This document shows positions 12,101-22,550 of a stretch of 64,000 nt of DNA, piece after piece. The notes under the pieces were generated by a model. The model did not search any database. It worked only from the letters and a program-made list of their open reading frames with translations, and was not told the DNA's origin. How positions within the stretch are numbered: position 1 is the first letter of the stretch; each line of letters opens with the position of its first letter. A program made the translations under genes and the position numbers. The DNA comes from Coccinella septempunctata. Lineage: Eukaryota; Arthropoda; Insecta; Coleoptera; Coccinellidae. The stretch is from the NCBI RefSeq assembly GCF_907165205.1, contig NC_058195.1:6510001-6574000 (forward strand). Direction: 5' to 3'.

Positions 12101-15100
12101 AGAGCTTTGACTAGGATACAAGAGTACATGTTTATCTGCTATAGGTACGTCAAAGGTGTTTTTTCTGTGAAAACGTTTTGAATTAATAAACTGAGTTGAA
12201 TTTGTACAATTTATATCAAAAATTGATATGAACCAATATTCAATTTATCGTCATAAGATACACATTTCCGATACTTACATATTATTTACAAAATTTTCAG
12301 AACCACAATTGAAAAAAACCTTACAGAGGTATACAAGACCTGTATTCAAGCCCATCAGTATAATTTCTTCATGCTTTTTTATGATTTCTTCATGGTATGA
12401 TCATGATCTCTTTATGACATAATATACAAATTGTTTGACGAATGAACAAAACACTCATAGAATGTTTCATAAAACTTTGACTTTCCAAACAACAATTTGA
12501 CAGTCACCCGTTTCCCAAATCGAAATCCATAAAACTTTTGCATTTCTGAATATATTGAAGGCAATTGAGAATCTTTGAAAGGACGTATAAAAGTCATAAT
12601 TTCCCCTAAATGGGCCCTTCATGCAAGGTATGCTTCCTGCATACAACAATTGACGTGGAAAAACAGTTCTCAATCGACTTACAGTAAAATGTTCATTGCA
12701 CATGGTGTAGTCAGTAGTGTTTGCAGGCCTTTACGCCCTGAAAATATTTATCTACTTCGTAGCACTGAAAATAAAAATCAATGAATGACCGAGTCACATG
12801 TTACCAGTTTTAATACTTACATTCCCATTTTCCTTAGTAAAATTCGTTTTATTTTATCGACAGTTCTTCACCATACAATAATTTTCGAACGATATTCTGA
12901 GGTTTTCGCCAAGAAATTAGACAAAAATTTCAATAATCAGCAACTAGAACGGGCTTGAAAAACAAAAGGCGATATGAGGTTGTCTATGGATACGAGAATC
13001 AAAACATTCAAAACCTGTTTGATCAAAATGGCCATCTGACTCTGACATCTCGCAAAATTTCATATGTCCCTCGAATTAAAATTTTAACCAGTCTTAAGGC
13101 CTTAAAAACACATTTGAAACACAGATGGCGCTCACATCACTTTAGTCGCTTCGTTTCCTATCTTTCTACTCTATAATCTTTGACCATGATGTTCAGTATG
13201 ATCACAAACTGTATCATTACAAATGTAGAAGCTCCATTGACAGATAAACAAAAGGGTGCGCCACCTATGGTCAAGTAGACGAATGTTCTACCTAGGCTGC
13301 ACTAGACGTCTGTAGATTCCGTACAAATTGGTAGGAGCCCCACGATGTAGAGTTGCAAGAAAAGTGTTTTCGACAAAAAGGGAATGCATTAAAGTTGTGG
13401 ATCAAAGATCGAAACCATTCTTGCATTCTGCTATGAATCTATATTCCCGGTAAACGTCTCCTTTGACAAATGAGGTGTTAAGCAGTCTAAGCGGCGATGA
13501 TTGTCTCAAATCTGGGAGCAAAACCTGGAAATCAACAAATTTGCGAATTTTCAATAGTCCTGCCATCTCCGCACTTATAATTCTGTTCAAATTTAACTCC
13601 GACCTATTTTGGATCAGCTCCATCCATGATATTATATCCCAACAACACCTTCCACCATCCTCTACGCCAGAGGTTTGCCATTCCTGAAATTCCCCATATT
13701 TCGCTGTATAAAACTTCCATTAGCTCAACCCCCGTCAGCAGCAGGTCTCTAATTATGTGCAATTTTACAGGACTGCCATGGAGTGCCCAAGGGGCAAGGG
13801 TCCTCCCCGATCAGGGACGAAGTAGACAACTACACCCTGGAGAAGGGGATGCAGAACGAAACCCATACAGTCCTGGAGTTTCGAAGGGCCTTGGACACTT
13901 GCGACATTCACGATTATGTCTTGAATGTGAGTAAGAAGTTGGTCAGATGTATGAGCGTTTGTTTTTGTTCCTATACTTTCTGTATATATGTCTTCTTTCC
14001 TTCCTTTCATATTTGTATTTTCTAGAATTGATCCTCAATTCCTTTTGTATTAGTATTTTCTTCTTCAATTAAGCAGCATTTCTTTTTTTTTTACTCTAAC
14101 TCCATCTCTTTCTTGAAATGCTGTATCCAGGTTTATCGTAAAGCAACATGAGGAGTTATCTTGAATGCCTGTTAAATAAAAAATAAAGTACTGAATGAAT
14201 TTCAGAAATCAGTTCAATTCATAAATAATTTATTAAAACCATTGTCTTTAAAATTTTATTCAATACCTCTTCTAGGCTGATACAGTCAGAGTGATATGGG
14301 CCATGAGAGAATCGGACCCTCAATTCGAAGGAGACATGGTCTACCACGGCGAATCCAGAGGCTCCCAAAGCCTCCATCTCCTTGGTCCTCCGCCGGTCAA
14401 GCGTACAGAGAATAGAAACGTCAAATACTGGGACATAACCCTAGAGAACGTAAGTTTGGCAACGTCAAAACATCACCAGAGGTTGCTCAACCAATTTTTC
14501 TCAACAGTTTGAGGTGAAGCCCAACATGAACACGATATACTGGTGCAAAGTTTTCAAAGCGCCTCAGTTGGACAGTAAACACCACATCATTGGTTACGAG
14601 CCGCTCATAGGACCAAACCACACTAACTTCGTGCATCACATGATCGTCCACGAGTGCCAGTTGGGGCCGAATGGTAACAACCAAAGATGGGAAGCCTTCG
14701 CTCAGCAGACTGGTCAATTATGCTACGGTCAACACATGCCACTCGAGTGGGACAAATGTCTAACTCCCCTAGTAGCATGGGCGATAGGAGCTAAAGGTAG
14801 GTTCAACCAGGAAATTTCGAAGAAACGGCAACAGGGAGTAACCACACGATGCCACATCTACTGAATCAGATAAGAATCTGAAGATTTTTCGTTTTCAGGA
14901 GAGAATTTTCCTCCAGCCGTTGGGGTACCAATAGGTCAACAGAGGAACTCGTACTACATGCTGGAGATCCATTACGATAATCCCCAGATGAAGAAAGCGA
15001 GAGATACGTCGGGGTTAAGGCTGCACTACACGAGTGAACTGAGGCCCAACGACGGTGGAATCATGATAGCGGGGGTGGCTCTGTCTAACTTGCACTTCAT

Positions 15101-18100
15101 CCCTCCAAAGCAGAAGGAATATAAGACAGCTGGGTATTGCAGCACGGAGTGTACTAGAGAGGTGAGAGAACATTTTAGTTAATGCTACAGATCATCAATC
15201 AATCACTCGGACCCACAATAATCCGTTGACTGAATTGACCGAAATGCTGAGCTTTGAGAAGCTTAAATCAAGATTGAGATCGTTTTGTTCATTAATTCCC
15301 GTTTGCACCAATCCCCCTTAAAATGAGTACATAACTAAGCGAAGTTTAAAGTTAATGGACGCTTAATTTTATTGCCAGTTGCACGACTGCGGCTTAACAG
15401 AATCTTAAGTAAGGGGACCTTAAGTTTTGATATCTAGTGATATTTCAGTTTTTTTATTTTTGTCCAACTTCATTCTAGTCCCATAAAGCCTTTTCATTGG
15501 TTGGACGCTTGCCGATGATCGTTGTCATTTCATCAACCTAACTTTATTGTCCTGTCAGGCAGTGTCACGTAAACTATTATATTATTATCAAAGAGTGACA
15601 AATTTTTATTGCTGAATTAGCATTATTATTGATAATGAAATGGATTGTCAAATAAAAGTCACTTGATGTTATTAGAAAAACCACAGCAGTTCTGCAGCCA
15701 GTTTATGAGTTCAACAAATTATTTTAGGTTAGAATGCCGCCATTAAATACCTAAGGCCCGTTTGCACCAATCCCCCTTAAAATGAGTACTTAACTAAGCG
15801 TAGTTTAAAGTTAATGGACGCTTAATTTTATTGTCAGTTGCACGACTGCGGCTTAACAGAATCTTAAGTAAGGGGCCCTTAAGTTTTCATATCTAGTGAT
15901 ATTTCAGTTTTTTATTTTGGCGCAACTTCATTCTAGTTTAATAAAGCCTTTTCATTGGTTGGCCGGTTGCCGATGATCGTTGTCATTTCATTAACCTAAC
16001 TTTATTGTCCTGTCAGTCAGTGTCAAGTAAACTATTATATTATTATCAAAGAGTAACAACTTTTTGTTGCTGAATTAGCATTATGATTGATAATGAAATG
16101 GATTGTCAAATAAAAGGTACTTGACGTTATAAGAAGAACCACAGCAGTTCTGCAGCCAGCTTATGAGTTCAACAAATTATTATAGGTTAGAATCCCGCCA
16201 TTAAATACCTAAAAGGTCATTACAGGAGCGCTTAAATTTAAGGCTAGCTTTAGCCATTTAAATGTCATTTAACAGTTGGTGCAACGTAATTTAAGTTAAG
16301 GGTTCATTTTAAAGGACACTTAACACTAAGTGCGTTTGGTGCAAACAGGTCTAAGTTCATTTCTCAACTGTCAACTTGCGCGCGAAATTCAAATTTCGTT
16401 AAGTTTTCTTGATTTTCCCAGCTTTCCAGGATACTTTTCCGAATTTTTCTCCTTTTAAAACATTCTTCAAAGTATGAGGAAGATTTTAAAGACCAAATGA
16501 ATAAAATCGGATCTGCCGTTTTTACGTGATGCGATGACAACACAAAGCAGGGCTCCATTTTTATTTATAAAGATGGTATATATGTGTTACTCAGGGTTGA
16601 CAACTAACGAAACCGCCATCAATGTAAAAAAAAGGTGGAAAAGAAATATATCTTCCTCAGACCTCCAGTTTTCGTTATTAAATGCCGATAAAAACCTTTT
16701 TAGGAAGATAATTAATTCGAAAATCGAAGACGAACAATAGACGAATTCGGCTGGATCCTCTAATCAATCATATCAAAATGATGGCTTCTATTAACCTTGT
16801 TCTTTCGACGTGAACTGGAATTCCATGAATTTATGGAAGGGTTAAGCGCATTGTTCGAACCCCCATGTGATTAATTGGGATATGCGAGATGCATCCTCGT
16901 AAATGGGGCTTATCTCCATGACCTACTTTTATATTATTCTCGGCAATTTTCTCATGGGGGTGTAGTGTAGTCTTTCATACCTCAAAACTTTCTAGTTACT
17001 ATTCCTAACTAAAAACGAAGATAAAACTGATCTTTCCAAGCTCCAAATAAATAGCATAACCCTCCCCTATCCCAGAGACGGTTCTGCTTGAAAAAAAACC
17101 CTACCATCAATCATCTTTTTCCAGGTCTTTCCAAAAGAAGGTGTGAACGTGGCTTCTGTGATGCTGCATTCCCACCTGGCTGGAAGAAAGTTGAAGCTTC
17201 GCCACATCAGGGCGGGAAAGGAACTGCCTCCATTAGCTCAGGTGGGTAGCCTTAATTGCATTTAAGTTTTCTGGTCGATTTGCAATGAATCTTAATTGCC
17301 TGCTCGATAATTTGTCCTCAACTCCAGACCGGGACGGTTGATGAATCGTTTGTGGAACTAATCAAGGGTGTGCTGAAACTTGGGGCTGAAATTCAAGGAC
17401 CACTGGATCCAGGCAACTTCGGGAAATGAACCAAAGTTGTTTTTCATCTGTAGAAACATCGAATTTTGCATTTTGATCTACAGAAACTTCACTTTTGTTA
17501 TCGTTGATGCTGATTTTTATGTAAAAACATTTTAGTCATCTCCAGTTATCTCTTGCTTATTGGTTTGGTGAACATGAGTGTGAAAATCATAGAATGTCTT
17601 CCCTAGATCAAAGATTGTGGTATCAAAATATCTCTAACCATGATCAATTTATCCCCAGGACAACCACTACGACTTCAACTACCAACAATCCAGGGCTCTC
17701 TTCCAAAACGCAGTGATACTACCAGGAGATGGTCTCATAACCGAATGCTCTTACTCGACGGTCGACAGGACACAACCAACACTGGGAGGATACTCAACCA
17801 AAGAAGAAATGTGCCTAGCTTTTATCCTGCACTACCCAAGAACCGAATTGGCTGGATGTTACTCAATGCCACCAATCCAGTACTTCTTCCAAAACCTAGG
17901 GGTCAAGGAATTCTACGGAAAAAATATGACAGAAATTGAGACTTTGTTCCTTCAGGGAGGGTTAGTATTCGTTATCTATATACCTTTATTCCTCCTATAC
18001 CTTTCTACCTTATTTGTTATGTTCCACACGATGTTTCAGGAGTGACACAGCCCAATCCACTTCTACAACCACCAGTCCACTATTCGGCTACAGTCCAGGA

Positions 18101-19338
18101 GACGAAATGTCACCAGAGGCCAACAGGAGGGCTGTGGTGGCCTTGCAGAACGCCAGAGATTACAGCATAGACCTGCACAGTCAGCAGAGTAGGAACTTGT
18201 TCGATGAGCTTATAATAAAGGAGCCTCAGGAGTTCCAAAATAAGAGTTTCACCACCCACCTACAGAATATCCCGTATAGCGAACCTCTGTTGACGAAGAA
18301 AATGGAGGAGTATTTCTATACGGGGCTGCACTTGACCTTCTGCAGGAAGAGGGATGATTCTCTAGCTATTGTGAGTAACCACACATTCTTCTAAATCTCT
18401 GTAATAATCTTCCGAAAGTTCAGTAAATATTACCGCACTTGTTTCGATATAATTTGAGCATCTTCAGGTGCGCGAAGATGAAAAATATGTACCTGTATAT
18501 AAAAATCTGTACAAAACCTTTGTTGTGAATAATTTTAGCGGGATTTAAAATGAAGGATGTAGGTATTGCTGAAATAATGTCGAGTAGAGAATATCATCGA
18601 ATACAAGCAAAATACAAATATTTATAGGGGGTATATTCTTTAAGTTATATCGAAGCAATATTACAGAATGAGAATATCGGGTCTAGAGATGAAAATCCCT
18701 GGTCTTTTCGTGAATTTATCCAGTTTCCTGCACTTCTGCAGAGCCAGAATCATATTTTCCCCAGAAAAATTCATATCTTCTATACAAACATCCCATAAAT
18801 CGATCTGGTTGCTCTTCCGAAAATATTAAAAAGACGATCCTTGATCCTTTATTATACTCCCACCACCGAATTTTTTTCTTACTCTTTATTGAGGCAAAGA
18901 TAGGCGACAGAGGCGTGTCGATGTTGGAATGGAATCCAAAACCAAACCCGAATTTGTGCCTGCTGTAAAACAAGCCATTTTGATGATAAAGTTTTATTAC
19001 CTACTTGAACTAGCTGGCCAATCGTGTAGCGGGCATCAATAACTGAAAAATAAACCATAAATTTGACAGATGCCGCCGCAGCCATATTGGCTACTGCCTG
19101 TCAACAACCAACTTAGGCAAATCGAAAAAAAACTCTTATGCATTTCTTCTTCCTGTTGCAGAAAGAGACAGTAGAAAAATTCCCGAATTTCTCTGTATAC
19201 GTGAACAGGGAGAAACAGAGCCAGTGCAGTTACAGAAACAGGAAAACTGTAATGGTGGCAGGTTCTTCCACAAGCTTCAGACCAAATATTATTTTAGGAT
19301 TTTTATTTATTGTATGTAGCGTTGTAATTTATTTCTAG
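6119..19338 (+). CDS. MOXD1: DBH-like copper monooxygenase (MOXD1 homolog), nine coding exons
   Basis: Exons 6119-6532, 13771-13926, 14276-14449, 14508-14796, 14899-15161, 17125-17241, 17659-17960, 18040-18370 and 19162-19338 join in frame to 740 aa. Order: signal peptide (1-19), DOMON domain (~70-200), copper type II ascorbate-dependent monooxygenase N and C domains (~230-545), C-terminal hydrophobic segment (~718-739). The expected copper ligands are present: adjacent His291-His292 before Met, His369 in EIHYDNP, His447/His449 in LHSHLAG, and Met522 in EEMC. The family hydroxylates a substrate using two coppers; substrates of MOXD1-type enzymes are not established. The last 20 residues are hydrophobic, suggesting a tail anchor or GPI signal. 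The Met at 6119 was chosen over one at 6065 because it starts the signal peptide. The acceptor ending at 6087 implies an upstream non-coding exon. Intron 1 (7.2 kb) is full of transposons. Confidence 0.93.
7300..8306 (-). pseudogene. Degenerate mariner transposase
   Basis: The N-terminal helix-turn-helix part reads on the minus strand from 8306 to about 8046. The catalytic part follows from 7840, including a mariner-type YDPETKQQSMEWRHSG block with its first catalytic Asp. The second-Asp region near 7550 and the C-terminal block (about 7320-7500) lie in other frames, so several frameshifts break it. It sits antisense inside intron 1 of the MOXD1-like gene. Terminal inverted repeats were not found. 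Confidence 0.85.
9375..9971 (-). mobile_element. PIF/Harbinger-like MITE, 597 bp, copy 1
   Basis: The ends are GACCCGTTTGCACCAA and, inverted, GGCCCGTTTGCACCAA. Both sides are flanked by TAA (9372-9374 and 9972-9974), a target-site duplication typical of PIF/Harbinger elements. A copy of exactly the same length lies at 15755-16351 in the opposite orientation. Nothing in it codes for a protein. Confidence 0.85.
9975..11690. other. Intron 1 of MOXD1-like gene, nothing recognised
   Basis: Intronic DNA between two transposon insertions. Minus-strand frames at 10675-10905, 10896-11165 and 11187-11387 are short and show no domain. A small stem (CCGAA/TTCGG) near 10590 was seen and not interpreted. 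Confidence 0.4.
11691..13193. mobile_element. Non-autonomous TIR element, ~1.5 kb
   Basis: Terminal inverted repeats of ~39 bases run from AACATCATG through TCAAAGATTA and AGAGTAGAAAGATAGG, with about two mismatches between the ends. Further in, AACACATTTGA and AGATGGCGCT also occur at both ends in inverted orientation. The interior shows no transposase. The element lies in intron 1 of the MOXD1-like gene. Superfamily not assigned; target-site duplication unclear. Confidence 0.65.
13256..13330. repeat. Dispersed repeat, GTGCGCCATCTATCG family, copy 2
   Basis: This diverged copy of the block at 3891 begins GTGCGCCACCTATGG and continues through AAGTAGACGAATG and CTACCTAGG. It lies ~60 bases beyond the TIR element that ends at 13193. 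Confidence 0.55.
15296..15751 (+). mobile_element. PIF/Harbinger-like MITE, truncated copy 2
   Basis: This copy matches the first ~455 bases of the 597 bp element. It starts TTCCCGTTTGCACC (the usual leading GG is replaced) after a TAA, and stops at ATTAAATACC, where TAA and the next full copy follow directly. The remainder of the element is not found beyond that next copy, so this is not simple nesting. It lies in intron 5 of the MOXD1-like gene. Confidence 0.75.
15755..16351 (+). mobile_element. PIF/Harbinger-like MITE, 597 bp, copy 3
   Basis: The ends are GGCCCGTTTGCACCAA and its inverted partner, flanked by TAA at 15752-15754 and 16352-16354. It has the same length as copy 1 and lies head to tail after truncated copy 2. 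Non-coding, in intron 5 of the MOXD1-like gene. Confidence 0.85.
16355..17124. other. Rest of MOXD1-like intron 5, nothing recognised
   Basis: Intronic sequence up to the acceptor TTTTTCCAG, which ends at 17124. Open frames at 16364-16558 (minus) and 16534-16740 (plus) have no recognisable content. Confidence 0.5.
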
Positions 19339-19351
19339 CTGTTGAATGTTG

Positions 19352-19357
19352 AATAAA
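19352..19357 (+). terminator. Polyadenylation signal of MOXD1-like gene
   Basis: AATAAA lies 14 bases after the stop codon and is followed by T-rich sequence. It fits a very short 3' UTR. Confidence 0.6.
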
Positions 19358-20392
19358 ATTGTACATAATTGATTGTTTTTTTATTTATTAATCGGAAAAT
19401 GTGATTTTCTTCTCATCTAGACTCCGCAGATTTTTGACGTTAATAAATCGAAATATGGATACATATTGAATTTTCCTCAACACTAATTCACTCATTGAAG
19501 TTGGATTTGCTATCAGTAGAATCAGCATATTTTGTATTCAAATATACGTAAGTGAAAATTCCTAACAAACATTGAGTTTTCACGATATCGTGGTTGTTTC
19601 ATACTAATGAGTTTTTCAACGAAAATAGTATTCCATTGTCATGTGATGTGGAGTATTCAAGAAACAATTGTGCGCCATGTGAATCCCAGATCAAGAAGCT
19701 ATTGTAGGTATTTTTTGTTATTTTTGTTTTGTTTGGGAAGTCAAGGATTCATATTCATTTTTTCATTAAATCAGAACCATTTCCATGTGAAATTCATTTC
19801 AGATATAGGTTAATTAGTACCTAATTGTTTTCTGATTCACGAAGTGAAATCATCGAAAGAAATTTCTTTGAATTCAGGATTGAAATTCGGAAAAACGAAC
19901 AATATGGTGGGAAATTTGCCGCATTTTTACAATGCCTCGAATAAGTCAACCAACAACTGGCAAGAATGTATGAAATAAAACAGCAATTAAGCGTTTTATG
20001 AGGTACACAGTTTTCAATGTTCTCGACTGGATCAACCATAATTGATTTTCATTGTTAATACGTGCGAAAATCCATTGTTTCGACAAAAAATCCGTCGAAT
20101 CTGAAATAGTAATTGGTATTTCTGGTTCACGCATTAAAAAAAACATTTTTTTCACTTTTTGTTGCACGAGTATGTACGTACTAATTACAATTAAAATTTC
20201 ATGACACTTTAACTCTAGAACAAAGAAGCAATTTTTCATTTCATCAAAATATGTAGAGCTAGTTTGCCTTGATTCGAGGTGGACTATCTTACTGAACAGA
20301 TCAATCTTCCAAGTATATTATACTGTTAGGTAGATTTGCTATTTAGGTAGATTCGTCTTCAGGTAGATTCGACTTTAGGTAGATTCGCCTTT
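19358..20392. other. Intergenic, start of GTAGATTCGCC repeats
   Basis: AT-rich DNA with no gene seen (frames at 19607-19813, 19821-20039 and 19946-20239 lack recognisable content). From about 20,330 onward, degenerate GGTAGATTCGYCTT units begin and lead into the regular higher-order array. Confidence 0.5.
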
Positions 20393-21696
20393 GAGAGATT
20401 CGCTTTTAGATAGACGCGCAATTTGAACTGATTCATCTTTCAAGTAGATTATACTACACTGTTTTTAGGTAGATTTGCTTGTTGAGTAGATTCACCTTTC
20501 GGTAGATTCGCCTTTAGCAGGTAGATTTTACTTTTGGTAGATTCGCCTTCAGGTAAATTCACTTTAGCTAGATTCGCCATCAAGTAGAGTCTCCTTCAGC
20601 TAAATTCATCTTTATCTAGATAGAGTAGATTAGCCTTCAGGTAGATTCGCTTTTAGGTAGATTTCAATTTGAGTAGATTCGGTTTGGGGTAGAGACGCCT
20701 TTAGGTAGATTCGCCTTTGAGAGATTCGCTTTTAGATAGTCGAGCAATTTGAACTGATTCATCTTTCAAGTAGATTATACTACACTGTTTTTAGGCAGAT
20801 TTGCTTGTTGAGTAGATTCACCTTCCGGTAGATTCGCTTTTAGCAGGTAGATTTTCCTTTTGGTAGATTCGCCTTCAGGTAAATTCACTTTAGCTAGATT
20901 CGCCATCAAGTAGATTCTTCTTCAGCTAAATTCATCTTTATCTAGATAGAGAAGATTAGCCTTCAGGTAGATTCGCCTTTAGGTAGATTCGAATTTGAGT
21001 ATATTCGGCTTGGGGTAGAAACGCCTTCAGGTAGATTCGCCTTTGAGAGATTCGCTTTCAGATAGACGCGCAATTTGGACTGATTCATCTTTCAAGTAGA
21101 TTATACTACACTGTTGTTAGGCAGATTTGCTTGTTGAGTAGATTCACCTTCCGGTAGATTCGCTTTTAGCAGGTAGATTTTCCTTTTGGTAGATTCGCCT
21201 TCAGGTAAATTCACTTTAGCTAGATTCGCCATCAAGTAGATTCTTCTTCAGCTAAATTCATCTTTATCTAGATAGAGAAGATTAGCCTTCAGGTAGATTC
21301 GCCTTTAGGTAGATTCGAATTTGAGTATATTCGGCTTGGGGTAGAAACGCCTTCAGGTAGATTCGCCTTTGAGAGATTCGCTTTCAGATAGACGCGCAAT
21401 TTGGACTGATTCATCTTTCAAGTAGATTATACTACACTGTTGTTAGGTAGATTTGCTTGTTGAGTAGATTCACCTTCCGGTAGATTCGCTTTTAGCAGGT
21501 ATATTGTCCTTTTGGTAGATTCGCCTCCAGGTCAATTCACTTTAGCTAGATTCGCCATCCAGTAGATTCTCTTTCAGCTAAATTCATCTTTATCTAGATA
21601 GAGTAGATTAGCCTTCAGGTAGATTCGCCTTTAGGTAGATTCGAATTTGAGTAGATTCGGCTTGGGGTAGAAACGCCTTCAGGTATATTCGCTTTG
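20393..21696. repeat. Satellite: four 326 bp higher-order units
   Basis: The word GAGAGATTCGCTTT recurs at 20393, 20719, 21045 and 21371, a period of exactly 326 bases each time. The array ends near 21697. Each unit is itself made of ~16-20 base variants of GGTAGATTCGCCTTTA arranged in a fixed order, so this is a two-level repeat. Units 2 and 3 look most alike, suggesting recent unequal exchange. No open frame of note. Confidence 0.9.
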
Positions 21697-21955
21697 AATT
21701 ATGTTTTTGCTCATTAGGTAGTGTTTATTCATTTTCGATTGACCACAGTGATTCATACCAAAGTGACTTCATATTTTTGTTCAATTCTTCCAAAAGAATG
21801 GGGACTAGAATCCTTTGGAGAATGCAATCCGGACAAAAAAATCACAAGTACCTGAATATTTCCTAGAAAATCTGGGAATAATACTCTGTTTCTGAAAATT
21901 CTAGGTGTTTTTCATAATTTTCAATAAATTATCAACGCCGTTTTTTAGTTTCAAT

Positions 21956-22008
21956 CAAAGATTATAGAGTTAGGTTCAGTTAAGAGTTAGTCAACTCTAT
22001 AATCTTTG
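21956..22008. repeat. Perfect 16 bp stem-loop
   Basis: CAAAGATTATAGAGTT at 21956-21971 is exactly inverted at 21993-22008, with a 21 base loop. The arm shares CAAAGATTA(T/C)AGAGT with the ends of the TIR element at 11691-13193, so it may be a tiny derivative of that family. Confidence 0.7.
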
Positions 22009-22120
22009 GCTCCAATAAACTCCAGCATCTGAGATGGCTTCAACCTAACGAATGCGCAGTAGTCATTGAGGTTAACATAGGTACAAAATTACTTTTAATA
22101 GTTCGTATGGTCAAAGATAA

Positions 22121-22126
22121 TTTATT
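22121..22126 (-). terminator. Candidate polyadenylation signal for the 22.4 kb minus-strand gene
   Basis: TTTATT on the plus strand reads AATAAA on the minus strand, about 250 bases downstream of the stop codon at 22375. Confidence 0.35.
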
Positions 22127-22374
22127 AAACAATCAACATTTTTACAGTCACAACATAAATTGAAATGGGTAAATGACGTTTGAAGGTCATCACCTATTGT
22201 AGAATAGTTACAATTTGACAGAACAACATATCCATGTACAACACAGAATATTCCAATTTTCGTACATCAGAAGACTAATAAATACCCTTGTATAACAAGG
22301 AAAACCGCTTTTCAGACTTATTTTATCACAAGTTTAACTTTGTTGAATAATTTATATCGCCTATAAGGAAGATC

Positions 22375-22550
22375 TCAGGATAAGGCGTACCGGTACCTTT
22401 TCCCATTGGCAGAGTTCATGTTGGCCAACATATGTCTAACTACCATAAAAAATATGACGCATCCAAAGCAGACGTTTAAGCCAAAGAGGAAGGCGTAATA
22501 AGACATGTTTGTTATCGTCTTTCCACAAACACCCTTCAGGCCCATGTTTC
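22375..22550 (-). CDS. Terminal exon of an unidentified membrane protein
   Basis: On the minus strand a good acceptor (TTTGTTTTAG, ending at 22551) is followed by an in-frame stretch of ~58 residues ending in a stop at 22375. It contains one clear membrane segment (about YYAFLFGLNVCFGCVIFFMV), then a short polar tail ending KRYRYALS. The exon begins in phase 1. I do not recognise the family. Upstream exons should lie at higher coordinates. A short candidate with an ATG near 23,330 was inspected, but its donor phase does not fit. An AATAAA on this strand lies at 22121-22126. Confidence 0.4.
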
